DNA from: Pelomyxa schiedti
Lineage: Eukaryota > Evosea > Pelobiontida > Pelomyxidae
Direction: 5' to 3'
DNA: 24,480 bases
Assembly: GCA_020536535.1 (NCBI GenBank)
Contig: JAHLWZ010001053.1
Coordinates: 1 to 24,480, forward strand
This document shows positions 11,663 to 22,073 of the stretch, in pieces; position 1 is the first letter of the stretch, and the number at the start of each line of letters is the position of its first letter. The notes under the pieces are model-generated. The model was not told where the DNA came from and searched no databases. It saw only the letters and a list, made by a program, of their open reading frames with translations. A program made the translations under genes and the position numbers.

Positions 11663-13577
11663 GCCACCCCGTATCTTATCCTGCTAATTGCATTCCTCAA
11701 CTCATTGACACTGGTTCCTTCAAACAAAAATACCCCGTTTTCTAACATTGTTTAGGAGTCAATTTGTTTGACCCTGCCTTTAACAATGATTTAACTCTAC
11801 TTCACCGAGCTGCTGTGGCTGGTGTTAGCCAAATGATTGCTTTGTCCGTGGTGTGTAGTTTATCTTGTATGGGAGTGACCATTAGGGGTTCACCGTTCCT
11901 GTGCACAGGATGTGGAAACAAGCAACATCTCTCGCAAGATAGCCCAGATGAATCCAAATTCTGTGTTCGCCAGTGTTGGTATTCATCCTCACTACGCAGA
12001 GAAAACGCCAGTGGATCCAAGTACCCTTCTATGAATACTGCAAATTTCTCCTTATTTTTGTTTACCCGCAGATATACTCCTGAAGTTGATTGAAGGTGGT
12101 GGGTTTATTGCTGTGGGTGAATGTGGTCTCTCTTATGAGGCAGAATGGTACTTTCATCACCTTTGAGGAGATCTCACTATTTTTTTTAGTCCGGCAAGCA
12201 AAGTAAGCCAGAAAGCTTGGCTTAAATGTCAGCTGGAAATTGCGGCGGCCAAAAAGATGCCCGTCATCTTTCACGAGCGAGGTATTTGTGTTATCTCTAC
12301 CACTTCTCACTGTACAACAGAAGCACATAAGGACTTTGTTGAAGCATTCACCCCTTTTGAAACTCAGGTATCTCTCACTTCTCTTTGAGTTATTTAACAG
12401 TGTCAAGATAACCCGCAAAGTAATAAATTGCTTCAATGGCACAGAAGCAGAGCTTCAGTGGTATATCAAGCACGATTTCTATATTAGTATTGCTGGTATA
12501 TAAACTTGGTGTGCCAAAAATGTGACGGTACACAGGAATTCTTTGTAATGATGCCAGAGGGGAGCCTTTGCGCAAAATTGTCAACCAAATACCCCTCGAT
12601 AAATTGGTATGCCATACTTTTTTTTCCTGTCATGTAACACGTGAAGGTTCTTGGCACGGATGCACCATACGTCACCCCATTTAACATGGAGAAGCCTTAT
12701 CCCGTTCACAATGAACCAAGCACACTTCCACACATTCTTGTGAAAGTGGCCGAGTACTTCCACCCCTTACCACTTGTGGAACTTGCTGCAGCCTGTGTTA
12801 GGGTATGTTAATCACTTCAACATAACTCTTTAGTATCAACAACTCATGCAAATTACGTCTCCCTAAAGAACGCCCGTAAACTCTTCGGAATTCCTGATTT
12901 GTGCTACTGTGGGACAGTGAACGTACCGCCTATTTACAATCCAAATATCCGAACCTCAACTCGCGCTTTGATAACGTAACTTCCTGTTACAACCTTTTTT
13001 AAACATAACTTAAAACGCAAAACAGATGGACACCGGCTGAAATAGCTGCAGCATTACAACCAGGGCATGTTGCCTTCATGTTTGAAGGTGTTGTCTTTGA
13101 ATGCACAGAAAAGGGTACCCAGTCAATAACTTTTTCCTCTGTCCTAATTGGCACAACATAGAAAAAGAGACACTTGAGCAACAACAAGCCAAGCTGGGAT
13201 TGGAAGCTTTCAGACAACTGCTTGCAGACATGAAGCTCAAGCAGCTACAGAAGAAGAAGGAAGCAGCGCCCAAAGCACCCAAGGAGCGGAAGCCCAGGAA
13301 AGAAGGCGCCTCGGGCCGAGGCGGGCGCGGCAGAGGCAGAGGCAGGGGAAGAGGCCGGGGAGGCAGAGGTGGCCGAGGCGGGCGCGGCCGAGGAGCACCA
13401 AGGGGAGCCCGAGGAGGCCGCGGCAGGGCGGCGCCGGCCCCGACGCCCGTGGCCGTGCACGCGCCTCCCACCGTGGCCGTCACCCCCGCGCCCCCCACGG
13501 CGGCGGCCCCCCGCGGCCGCGGCGCCGCTGCCCCTCCTCCACGTGGGGCTCGTGGGGCCTGGCGTGCGAGGTCCTAG
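11574..13577 (+). CDS. TatD-family metallo-dependent hydrolase (DNase) with C-terminal RGG tail
   Basis: Thirteen exons: 11574-11580, 11621-11713, 11756-11850, 11909-12020, 12072-12147, 12190-12281, 12321-12367, 12408-12495, 12536-12606, 12647-12802, 12869-12975, 13026-13087, 13162-13577. The product is 473 residues. It follows bacterial TatD in order: QLIDTGVNLFDP, SVGIHPHY, AVGECGLSYEAE (Glu119), PVIFHERE (His156), VINCFNGTEAEL, VLGTDAPYVTPF (Asp232), HNEPSTLPHIL, NARKLFGIPD. The third metal-ligand His of the family HCFTG motif is Asn181 here. After the TatD domain (to about 289) come a helical segment and a charged coiled region (EKETLEQQQAKLGLEAF), then about 40 residues of RGG/RGRG repeats and a Pro/Ala tail. 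TatD proteins are 3'-5' exonucleases; RGG tails bind RNA. The start is uncertain: no ATG exists between 11663 and the TatD core, and the ATG at 11574 lies in the previous gene. Confidence 0.8.
13314..13428 (+). repeat. RGG/RGRG-coding GC-rich tandem repeat
   Basis: A degenerate GGC-CGA/AGA/CGC hexamer repeat encodes Gly-Arg pairs within the last exon of the TatD-like gene. The GC content is far higher than in the preceding exons. Confidence 0.9.
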
Positions 13578-13917
13578 GCGGTTCTAGTGAAAACTACAAC
13601 TATTACAACAGATATGGCCACAACGCCTTTCCTCTCTTTAATGGACCTTTATTCCTTTCTGCCCGATGGCATCTTTTTTTCTCCGCGGCTGGTGCAGTGA
13701 ATGACAGTGGACACTCGTTGTTTTTTTTTTCTGCGATGTTGAGAAGAGACGGAACGGAAGCGATGATGATAAAAACAAAAAGGATAAAAACCAAAAGTTA
13801 AAAGATCAAATCACAAGTTCCATCAGTAACACGCTACCCAACGACTTCCTTACCCACACCCCTTTACTTTTGCAATAGCCCAAAAAACCCCCAAACACTA
13901 CCCACACAACAAGCAAC
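13578..13917. other. Intergenic region between TatD-like and EF-hand genes
   Basis: This is 340 bp of A/T-biased sequence with T-runs (13671-13680, 13719-13730), followed by a C/A-rich leader before the EF-hand ATG. No coding frame with motifs was seen. It should hold the TatD 3' end and the EF-hand promoter. Confidence 0.5.
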
Positions 13918-15426
13918 ATGGGCAACAGCGCCAGCAGCAAGAGCAAGTCCAAGACACCAACCTCCACGTCGCCAACTTCGCAGCAGCACCGCCCACACTC
14001 TCACTCCACAGCCGCTACCACCACCACTACCGCCACACCACAACCGCGTACGTCGTCAACACAGCCACAACACGGCACCTCGACAACCACAGCAACAACG
14101 AACACAGGAGGGGTTGGCAGGCCCGCGTCGACGTCGATATCGGGTCCTCCTTCCTCGTCTGGCACGGCCAAGACCACTACGACGTCATCAAATGCAACTG
14201 CGACACCTACACCTACCGCGGCTGCATCTGCTACAACGGCGGGGCCTGATGGCAAAATGGAAGAGGTGTGGTCGCGTTCTATTATGGGACTTGTATTTTA
14301 CGATAATGTAAAAAAGCAATACTAAACCAGAACAATAAACCTGGCACTGACAAAAAGGAATAGTTTTCTATGCGGCTGTCAGACGCTGATGTAAAGAAAC
14401 TATCTGACCTATGGCTGGAACTTGTTGGATCCAAGACTGAATCGGTGACTCCCTCCACATTTTAACTTTGGTTCGACGTTCAACTCATCGAGCATTACAT
14501 TACAAGGTCTCCTTTGAAAAGTTCACTGATATTGTAAAGCAAGCTTCAAAGCTCTTCCCAGACTTACTTGCCTTGAAAGAGGCAGAATTCGCACAACAGC
14601 TATTTACTCTACTTGACGTAGATCACAGCAACTCTATAAGCTACCAGGAACTGTTTGGAGGGGTTGAGTTCCAATTTAACTATAATATGTACTCATGAAA
14701 TTCCTCTCTTTTCTGTATTACAGTTAGCTGTTATGGCAAAAGGAAATATGAAAGATAAGGCTGCCCTTGTATTCTATGCATGTGACGCCAATGGTTGTGT
14801 TACCTTGGCATTAGAATGTGTTAATCGTGGTTAAACCAGGTGATGGGACATTGACTAGACAGGAACTGACACAAGCATTCGAAAATGCTCTGTATAATGC
14901 GCAAATGCTAGTAACTATTCAAACTGGCAGGTCAATGATCCCCACCTTCCCGGGATTTGACGGAATGGCGATTCTCCGGAAAAATGCTGGTACAGGGTGA
15001 AACAACTTTAAAACTCCCCTAATACTTTCTAGCTGAAGGAGCTGCCAGATCAGTTGAACTTCATAGGCCCCACATTCAACAAGCAATAGATAAGGTAACC
15101 CAGTGAGCTACCGTCGAAAATACTCACTTTTTTGAACAACTCTATAGATCTTTGAGGCTGACGACAATGATGATGGCGTTTTGTCCTTAGAAGAATGGTG
15201 CCGACACTGCGAAACAGTACCGGAGCTTAGGGCATTCTTTAAATTCTCCACGGGTTCTTCCCTTCCCATCCCTAACACGGGGATTCTAACCCGGAAAAAA
15301 AAAGGTGGAAAGCTTATTAACACCGACGCTGCAGCAGTTGTTGAACTGGCATCACAAAACCCATTTGCCTCTGAGGCTGACCTAGACGATGCCACGGCAG
15401 CAGCTGGGGGATCAGGCGGCCTGTGA
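13918..15426 (+). CDS. N-myristoylatable three-EF-hand calcium-binding protein
   Basis: Seven exons: 13918-14265, 14364-14444, 14507-14662, 14724-14793, 14840-14989, 15033-15094, 15148-15426. The product is 381 residues. It starts MGNSASSKSKSK, a good N-myristoylation site followed by lysines, so it is probably membrane-tethered (inference). Residues 5-110 are Ser/Thr low complexity. Three EF-hand loops with canonical Ca ligands follow: DVDHSNSISYQE (180-191), DANGDGTLTRQE (216-227, assembled across the intron 14794-14839) and DDNDDGVLSLEE (294-305). Spacing and the myristoyl site recall neuronal-calcium-sensor/calcineurin-B-like proteins, but the long Ser/Thr insert after the myristoyl site and a 75-residue C-terminal tail are unlike them. 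It probably relays calcium signals to a membrane partner; the partner is unknown. Convergent with the next gene. Confidence 0.85.
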
Positions 15427-15588
15427 TAGCACTTTCGTTTTACCTCCATGGCCCAACATGTATGCTTATACAACTACTATTACTACAACGTGAGGCATGT
15501 TGTGCTGGCTGTACATGGAGTGTATGAGTGTAAGATACACTTTTCCCACCTCTTTGAAGGCTGACTGATTTATGAGGTTTTTTAGACC

Positions 15589-15614
15589 CCACCCCCCCAT
15601 TAAAAAAGGGGTGG
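15589..15614. repeat. Small GC-rich inverted repeat (hairpin) between convergent genes
   Basis: CCACCCC (15589-15595) can pair with GGGGTGG (15608-15614) around a 12-nt A/T/C loop. It sits between the stops of the EF-hand and DUF1765-like genes and is flanked by A/T runs. A role in 3'-end formation is only a guess. Confidence 0.5.
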
Positions 15615-15721
15615 TGGTATTTAAAAAAAAAAAGTTTAAAAAAACACTCATATCTCTTTTATTTTGCTGTGGTATAAACAAGCGGAGCCTTCGTGGTGAA
15701 GACTGAGGACTTCCTAAAAGG

Positions 15722-18700
15722 CTACAAAAAATCTACAATGGGGGGGTGTGAACTGGGGTCCTGCTGAAGAAATTCCGCAAAGCGTTCCACGTGCTGTGAC
15801 CACTCGATTTGGGCAAGTGGAACATAGACTTCGTGGTGGCCAGGCTGTAGCCTGGTGTTGTTATTGTTGTGACTGATAGTGCTGGTGACTGCTTTGGTAG
15901 GAGGAGGAGGGCCGGGGCTACTGGGAGGAGGTACGGGATCAGGTTGTACCACTAGATTGAGATAGACTTCAATTTGTGTGTTTATTTTCCTGCGAGTTGA
16001 TGTGCCAACGGCATTGAATAGAGTCAAGCTCTTTACCTGTTCATTTGGTCGATCTCATTAAGTGTTGGGTCTGCATAGCGTGAGGAACTGCTAACCCTCT
16101 TCCTGGAGCGCTGTTTGGATGTTGGATTTTTGAAATGAAGTTACAAGGTAGCCAGACCTGAAGAAGTAAAACTTGGTAAAAAGCGGAGCGGACGAGGTGG
16201 CTCTTCATACTTTGAGAAAAAAGGCAAGAAAGGTAGTTGCATACCCAATGTAAAAAGAAAAACAGAAACCAGCGATTTAGCAGAAATTCGAGAAACAAAA
16301 ACTAATGTGAAAAGTTAACAAAAACCGGAAGAAATAGAGTGATAAGAACCATTCGAGATTCGAAAAGGAACAAATCCGCGTGCGTGTATAGAAAATTGAG
16401 AACCTGTTTTCGTTTAGAAAGCAAAAAAAGAGAGCAACCTGCTCACACGGACTAATAATGTATGGTGGTCAATATCAATTATCACTATGCCTTTCTTAGC
16501 AGTATAAACTTCAAGGAAAAAATGCTAACCCTCGAAACCCTTGCACATGAAGGGCATGTCAAAATCCCGACCTAGAACTTGTTTATGCTGAGAAATGCAA
16601 CTAAGCCAACGGTCCAGGAATGTAAATGTATCTAAAAGCCAATAAGCCAGAAGAGAGTATCCACAGGACACACCAAGAACAGCGACTGTATCTGACGCGC
16701 AAGTCTTGGCATAGAATATACTTGAAAGAAAACGTAAGTTGCAGGAAAAAACAAAAATGGAGAAAGCCACCTTATCATGCCATTTAGTACTTTTTCAGGA
16801 GCCACACCAAGCAATAAATCCTCGATCTCAACGAAGTAAATGTTATCGCATGGTTTGGGGTTTGTATAGGCAAATAAGTACGCCTGCAAGAGGCTATGGA
16901 ATGCCGGAATCGAGTACCACTCAAAGTCACTTCGTATTCTTAGACAATTGAAGAATAAATAGTGGCTTACCGGTTGCCAACAAGTAATTTAACATACACC
17001 AAGAGCTCCTTGAAGAAAACAAGGAAATGATTCTTCATAACCTCTAGCCACTAAAAAAAAAAATTGATATCTGATGTAACTAACTTCAGATATTCATACA
17101 GGTCTTTCAATTTCGAGGACTATCTTTGCTTCTAAATCTGGCATCATCTGCATAAAAGAGACATAAAAAAAGTTGGAAAGGAAAAAATTAGTGGTACCTG
17201 GTCCAGATAAGCATGGAAGGCATCCCATTGAGAAAAAGATGGAAAAGGTGACAGCTTGTTGCAAACTATTGATATCAGGATTAAGAAATACTGGAAGGAA
17301 TCGGGACCTGGTTCAATGGGATCTAAAGCACCGGAAGGTACTGTTGGTAGAGAACAAGATAAGAGTTTGCGGAAGCCTTGGGGCATAACTCTTTAGTGTA
17401 TGTTATGGAATTTGGAGAACGCACATGGAATGCGGAAGAAAAGAATAGCCAGTAATCGGCTGAGTGCCCGCCAGTACATTGTTGGGAGGTTGAGTTGAAA
17501 GGTTATTGCTACCGATTCCTAAAGAGCACTAAGGAACAGTTGAATATTAGGCTGAATACCTTAGGTGTAGTAGTTCCGTGGGAATTATATTTGGAATCTT
17601 GGGAGGAAGTTGAACTCTCAACATGAGACTCTGCACCGCAAGTTGAGGTTGTACAAGAGACACTCATTGGCACAGTGATACCTAGTCCTGGGTGGGTGGA
17701 ACCAAACGGCAGACCAGCAAATGATGTTGTAGTATCAGCTTTTGGGATGGATATATCGATATTCTTCAGTGATGCCAGAATGACATCAAGCTCATCTTCT
17801 CTTTCAGAGTCAAACTCAGAATCTGAGCTGGAGTATTGTTCACGTTCCGGAGAGCATGGGGCTGTGCGTGAGGTAGTTATAGAATCTAGAGAGTCTTTGG
17901 ATAATGTGCCGTTATCCTCCAGCTGAAAGATCATGGGGGGAGGACTGTCTGGAGATGACTGGAGAGGGGGTGATTTCCTGGATTCATCAACTTCGGAATT
18001 ACAATGAATCATAGTAGTCTGGACGAGAGCTTGTTGTGAGGCTCTGTTGGAGGGTGGAAGTGGGAGTGGATGTGAAGGTGGTACGTGCGACAAACTCTCT
18101 CTACAAGAAGGAGTTGCACAAGAATTTTCTATTAAGAAGGCATCTGGGGGTTCAGATTCGGGTGATGGGGGAGAAAGGTGCATATTAGACAAAACAGAAG
18201 GTTGGGGGGCACATGGCGAGTACGCCTGGGTGGATGACTGAATTGGCTGGCGAGGTGACTGAATTGCCAAAGGAAACGAGACATGAGATAGAGGGATTGC
18301 TATGTCTGGTTCCCAGGGCAAATCTGAATTATCACTAGGTAATCTAGGTAATTCCCGTTTTTCAACTGGCACCGCGGTAGTTGAGTGATTGATGGTGATC
18401 ATAAGCAACTGAAGAGTTGCATACAGCAATTTCCGATAGCGAATTGACAAAACTAAATCCAGTGGAAGTTCAGACTGAGATGACCGCTTGGGCAGTGGAA
18501 AGTGCACCAGCTCTGGGCTTAGATTCTGATTGAGTTATTTACTGATAGTGAGAAAGCTTTACCGTGTTAATATTGTTGCTAAAGTACTGAAAAAAATCAG
18601 AGGGGTATCAGCTCCCGGCAAACTTTGCATTGCTCTCAGTATTTGTGCCCACATTTGAAACAAACACTGGTCCACAACAGGTTCATACTCACTACAAGGA

Positions 18701-19240
18701 TTTTCAGTGTGAAACAAATCAATGGGAGGCTTACGGTGGCTTTTCCAATGAGTAGACAAAGTTCAGGGATCCGGAGAGTTTCTCAAGCTGGGTCGTTAGT
18801 TGTGAAATTGCTGCCTAGTGTTTGGCTCAGAGGGAAATAGAGCCAAGGAAGTAAAGTACTTGTGCCTTGTCTGGATCCGATAATTTCAGACACTGGCTTT
18901 CAAACTTGGGTATTATTTCGTTCGTAACGAGTGCATGTAAGGAGATGGCCCTAAAAGCGAAGGGGAAAGAAAGAAAGAAAAAAAAAAAATTAGGCACCCC
19001 ACATAACTTTAAAAAAAATCAGAAATAAGGGACATAGTGGCACCAGGTTTTGTACTTGGTTGCCTCAGAAGATTGCTTGGAGAATGTTGGGAGCCGGAAA
19101 TGCCTAAATACACCTCTCCTCTTCTTCCTCTCAATTGCCTCCCACGCCTCGTCATCGGATCTTACCGTTGGGGAAGTTGCTCCCTCGTCTTTTCTCTTTG
19201 TTTTACGGGGCGAGGTCGACAAAGGCGAAGTAGGGAGCAT
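15722..19240 (-). CDS. Large helical protein resembling DUF1765 family, 17 exons
   Basis: Exons: 19056-19240, 18860-18950, 18735-18814, 18563-18691, 17560-18517, 17425-17518, 17198-17388, 17100-17147, 16971-17050, 16771-16929, 16530-16720, 16447-16490, 16350-16403, 16245-16301, 16158-16202, 16037-16110, 15722-15989. They total 2748 nt in one frame, 915 residues. A basic N-terminus leads into helical segments (AISLHALVTNEIIPKF, QMWAQILRAMQSL, IRYRKLLYATLQLLM), then about 280 residues of Ser/Pro/Glu-rich disorder in exon 5. The C-terminal half is helical: LPTMYWRALSRLLAILFFRI, FLVFFKELLVYVKLLVG, LLAYWLLDTFTFLDRWLSCI, VLNFLYTHADLFLFESRM, FFFLHWSHLVRSAFYQVLL. The FLHW...VRxxFYxxLL block resembles the DUF1765 domain of fungi and amoebozoa, whose molecular function I do not know. 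That match is from memory and needs a profile search. One acceptor (17389) is GAG, the least certain junction. Confidence 0.78.
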
Positions 19241-19582
19241 GCCCGGCAATTTGCGTCAAATCGAAAAAAAAAAGGGAAGAAAGAAATCACACGAACAAAA
19301 TTTCGACTTGGCGTGACAAATTAAGAAGAAGATCGAAGATCTAGACAGGAGAGCCGCAGCAAATCAGCTTTTTTTGCCACTGAAGACCCCAGAGTAAATC
19401 GACACCATCTGGCAGATAAAAGCAAGTGCTAAGGGGGAACGCCAATCAAGCAACCCACGTTCTGAATCTGTTCAAACAACAAAAAAGTAAAACCAAGATC
19501 GTAGGACTATAACAGGGAAGTTTTGATTTTATCAAACAGAGGAAGTATTAGGGGGTACTAGGTAAAGCCTTCTAACTGTAGA
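19241..19582. other. Intergenic region upstream of DUF1765-like gene
   Basis: This is 342 bp between tandem minus-strand genes, with A-rich tracts (around 19264-19285) and no supportable reading frame. It should contain the DUF1765-like promoter and the 3' end of the next gene. Confidence 0.5.
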
Positions 19583-21080
19583 CTAGGAATCAACCTTGTC
19601 GTCCTCCAGCTGTTGGCTCTGCTTGTTTTCAAGTCCTTCGCCAGTCTCAGCACTATTATTGGTGGTGTTCTGGTCGTGATCGGCAGTTTCTTCGGCACTG
19701 GTATCAACAGGCTCTTGATCATGTACATCCTCGAAGGCTGACTTGTGGCTGGGAGCGTCCTCATCGCTCGAGGCCGAGGCGTCGTGATCGTTGTGGGCGT
19801 CGTGATCGTCGTTGTGATCTTCGGGCAGTATTTCCTTCTTGGAATTGTCAACTGGGATTTCAGTGGGAGTCTCGGGAAGGAATACACCCAAGGGTTTGGA
19901 TTCTACAAGGTGAAGCCACTTGGCCAAAAGGAACATCCTCCGGTAGCGCATCAGGTCTGTGTTTTGTTAGTGGATCCAATAACGGAAAAAGTGCAGGGAA
20001 ATGTAATGTAGAAGGAAAGGAGAATTTACATCGGAAAAGCTTAGTTTGGTGGATCCTGACTAGCAAGCCTGAAATCATCCTGGATGCTGTTGAGTGGAGC
20101 TTGGCGTGGAACTTGGTACAAGCGGACTTTGTTTCAACAGTCACCTTGGTTACCGCGTGAGTTGGGGTGGCTGAAGCTGCTGTGGCTGCTAATGTGGTTG
20201 TTACGGAGGCAATAGTTGGTCTAACTTGGAGCTTGGAAATGACGAAGGCTCTGGCACGTGCGAGTTTGGTATGTACACCATTTAACAATTCTATAGCAAT
20301 CTCCAGAGAGCGTTGGGCGAGACCAGACACGCGAGATACAAGTTTCGCGAAAAGGGCCTTGACGCCGCACAGGAAGGTCGCCACGTGCAAAAGCACATTT
20401 CGTACACAAGATACAGCAGAATGTATACAAGAAGAAACCACGCAACAAGGAGCACCAGTCTTCACAGGAGTCCTAGAACCTTCAGTCTCCGCAGCCGTCC
20501 TCGAGCCATAATCAGAATCAGAATCAGGAGCAGGAGCATGAGCATGAGCAGAAGAAACTTCAACAGCAGCAGGTTTCGCAGAAGCCGAACAGCGGCGAAC
20601 GCTGGGCAGCAGCGGCAGCACGCGGGAGCTCACAAAGGCCCACGGCGCGCAGACGACGGCGAGCAGGGCGGCGACGCAGTGGACGAGCAGGCGGCGGGCG
20701 GCGGCGCAGGCGGCGAGGCAGCGCGAGGCCACGGGCTCGCGCAGGGGCTCCACCCACCCGCGGGTCGTCGCGGCGGCCGCGGGCACGACCTTGGCGAGGC
20801 GCGGGGGGTGGGGCAGCGACTCCAAGATCGACGAGGCGGAGGGCAGCTGGTACGGCGCCGAGGGCAGCACGCCGGCCAGGGCGACGTGGGCGCGCTCGGC
20901 GGTGCCGGCCACGCGGGGCTTGGCGAGTTCGACGGCGGGCTTCCCGTAGGCCTGGTAGGTCGCGGCGAGGAGCGCGGCGCCGGGCAGCCTGGCGCCGAGG
21001 CGGAAGAGCCCGGTGAAGAGCGAGCTGATGCAACTGCTGGTCGCAACGGGGTGGGGAACTACTGTCGCTTCGGTTGTCAT
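19583..21080 (-). CDS. GC-rich helical protein with acidic tail, unrecognised (perilipin-like?)
   Basis: Two exons (20030-21080, 19583-19956) with a 73-nt intron (GTAAAT donor, CTAAC branch, CAG acceptor) give 474 residues. The N-terminal 170 residues, from GC-rich DNA, are Ala/Leu/Pro-rich amphipathic or membrane-active helices (SLFTGLFRLGARLPGAALL, LLVHCVAALLAVVCAPWAFV). A Ser/Asp linker (residues 190-210) precedes a second helical part with many Cys (CCVVSSCIHSAVSCVRNVLL, ALFAKLVSRVSGLAQRSLEI). After the splice come a basic stretch (LMRYRRMFLLAKWLH) and a strongly acidic Asp/Glu/His C-terminus. Pro-bounded helices such as YGKPAVELAKPRVAGTAERA faintly recall the PAT region of perilipins, so a lipid-droplet coat protein is possible, but the evidence is weak. 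Antisense GC-rich frames are shadows of exon 1. Confidence 0.68.
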
Positions 21081-21529
21081 ATTGTTTGTTGGTTGGCTGT
21101 CAGAGATGCTTGTTACTGTTGGTTTTTTTTTTAATTATGATTTTATAAATCTAAATAAAGTTCACTAAAATTTGGCGTTTCGGAAAAGCCTTCGAGAGAA
21201 GAAAAATTAAGTTGGTGACAAACGCGTTGTGGTGGACACAGACCACCTCATTTTCGCCAGATTTTTTTTTTAATTTTCAAAAAAGGAGGACTGCTATGAG
21301 GCAGTGACTCCAAGAAAAAAGTGAGGGGAACATTGAAGGAACAGACAAGCCCGAGTACACGAGCAAGCCCGTTAACCGACTCGTGCTCACCCTGTGAGTT
21401 TTTTTTTGGTTGTGTTGAAGAACAGACAGGCACGCTTCCGCGAATAAATACGGCCCTGAGAGCTCTGTTATTGTGGGAGAGATTTGGACCCACAATTCGG
21501 ACCGCGGGACGCCCAAAAAAGCCGCAGCG
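21081..21529. other. Intergenic region upstream of the GC-rich helical gene
   Basis: This 449-bp region holds the promoter of the minus-strand gene and probably that of the plus-strand gene(s) beyond. T-runs (21121-21133, 21263-21272) and a minus-strand open frame without a usable ATG are present. No RNA gene was recognised. Confidence 0.4.
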
Positions 21530-21827
21530 ATGGAGTGGAAGGAAATCAGTTCTTGCGCTTGGGGTATTTCTACAGCTGATGACCGTAAGGGATGGCGTAG
21601 ATTTTTTGCTGATTGCAAACTAACTCCAATGCCTCGTGGACTCAGGCCACCGGCCAGTCCCAATTTTTGTAGCCTCACTCTTCAGTGAGCATTTAAAAAA
21701 CCAAAATTCCCACCATTTAGCTCACGTCTGTATCCTTTGTCCCTCAAACTCCCCAAACTGTTCGGGGTTAGTTCAGCGTAATCCACATACCCCGCTGGCT
21801 TCAGATATTGGTAAAGTGTTGAGTTGA
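21530..21827 (+). CDS. Possible two-exon small protein, unrecognised
   Basis: Exons 21530-21584 and 21646-21827 give a 78-residue frame starting MEWKEISSCAWGISTADD and including RPVPIFVASLFSEHLKN and HHLAHVCILCPSNSPNCSG. Support: an ATG with strong context (GCAGCGATGG), a GTAAGG donor, an ACTAACT branch-like site, a CTCAG acceptor and a 61-nt length typical of this genome; frame is kept across the junction. Reading through without splicing ends at 21688. I recognise no family. It could equally be the 5' part of a POLD2 leader or a chance frame. Confidence 0.35.
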
Positions 21828-22073
21828 ATCAGCTTCCAAACAAACACAGCACAGATAAAAAACTAAGAATAAAACCTCACTAGTGTTTATTTTTCTTTAT
21901 GAAAGCTTGTCCGGTAGAATTGATACCAAGAATTATTGTGTTGCCTTGTACGTTTTGTTGTTTTGTTGTTGTGTTTGTTGCTCTTTATTTTTTACGCCAT
22001 CAGCCGAGATCTCGGGCTCCAAGAGAGGCAATTTTGGCCGCGAATTGGAGTGTTTCCCGCGGGCAGGGCAGTA
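21828..22073 (+). other. Probable 5' leader of POLD2
   Basis: The first POLD2 exon ends at a consensus GTAAGT donor at 22076. All but its last two bases (the A and T of the start codon) must be leader. The upstream limit of the exon cannot be seen. Open frames here (for example from 21899) contain no recognisable motifs. Confidence 0.4.

Noticed and set aside
13314-13428. GC-rich repeat as a CRISPR or satellite array
   Set aside because: Units are short codon-sized Gly/Arg repeats in frame with a gene, without spacers.
20313-21134. 273-codon plus-strand open frame
   Set aside because: It is antisense to the GC-rich first exon of the minus-strand helical gene. Its Gly/Arg/Ala-rich content is what GC-rich antisense DNA gives by default, and it has no motif.
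21576-21615. TGATGA and CTGA resembling a C/D-box snoRNA
   Set aside because: The boxes are too close together, lack terminal pairing, and fall within a convincing small intron.
21277-21678. 133-codon minus-strand open frame
   Set aside because: It has no ATG near its start, no recognisable motif, and overlaps the better-supported spliced small frame on the plus strand.
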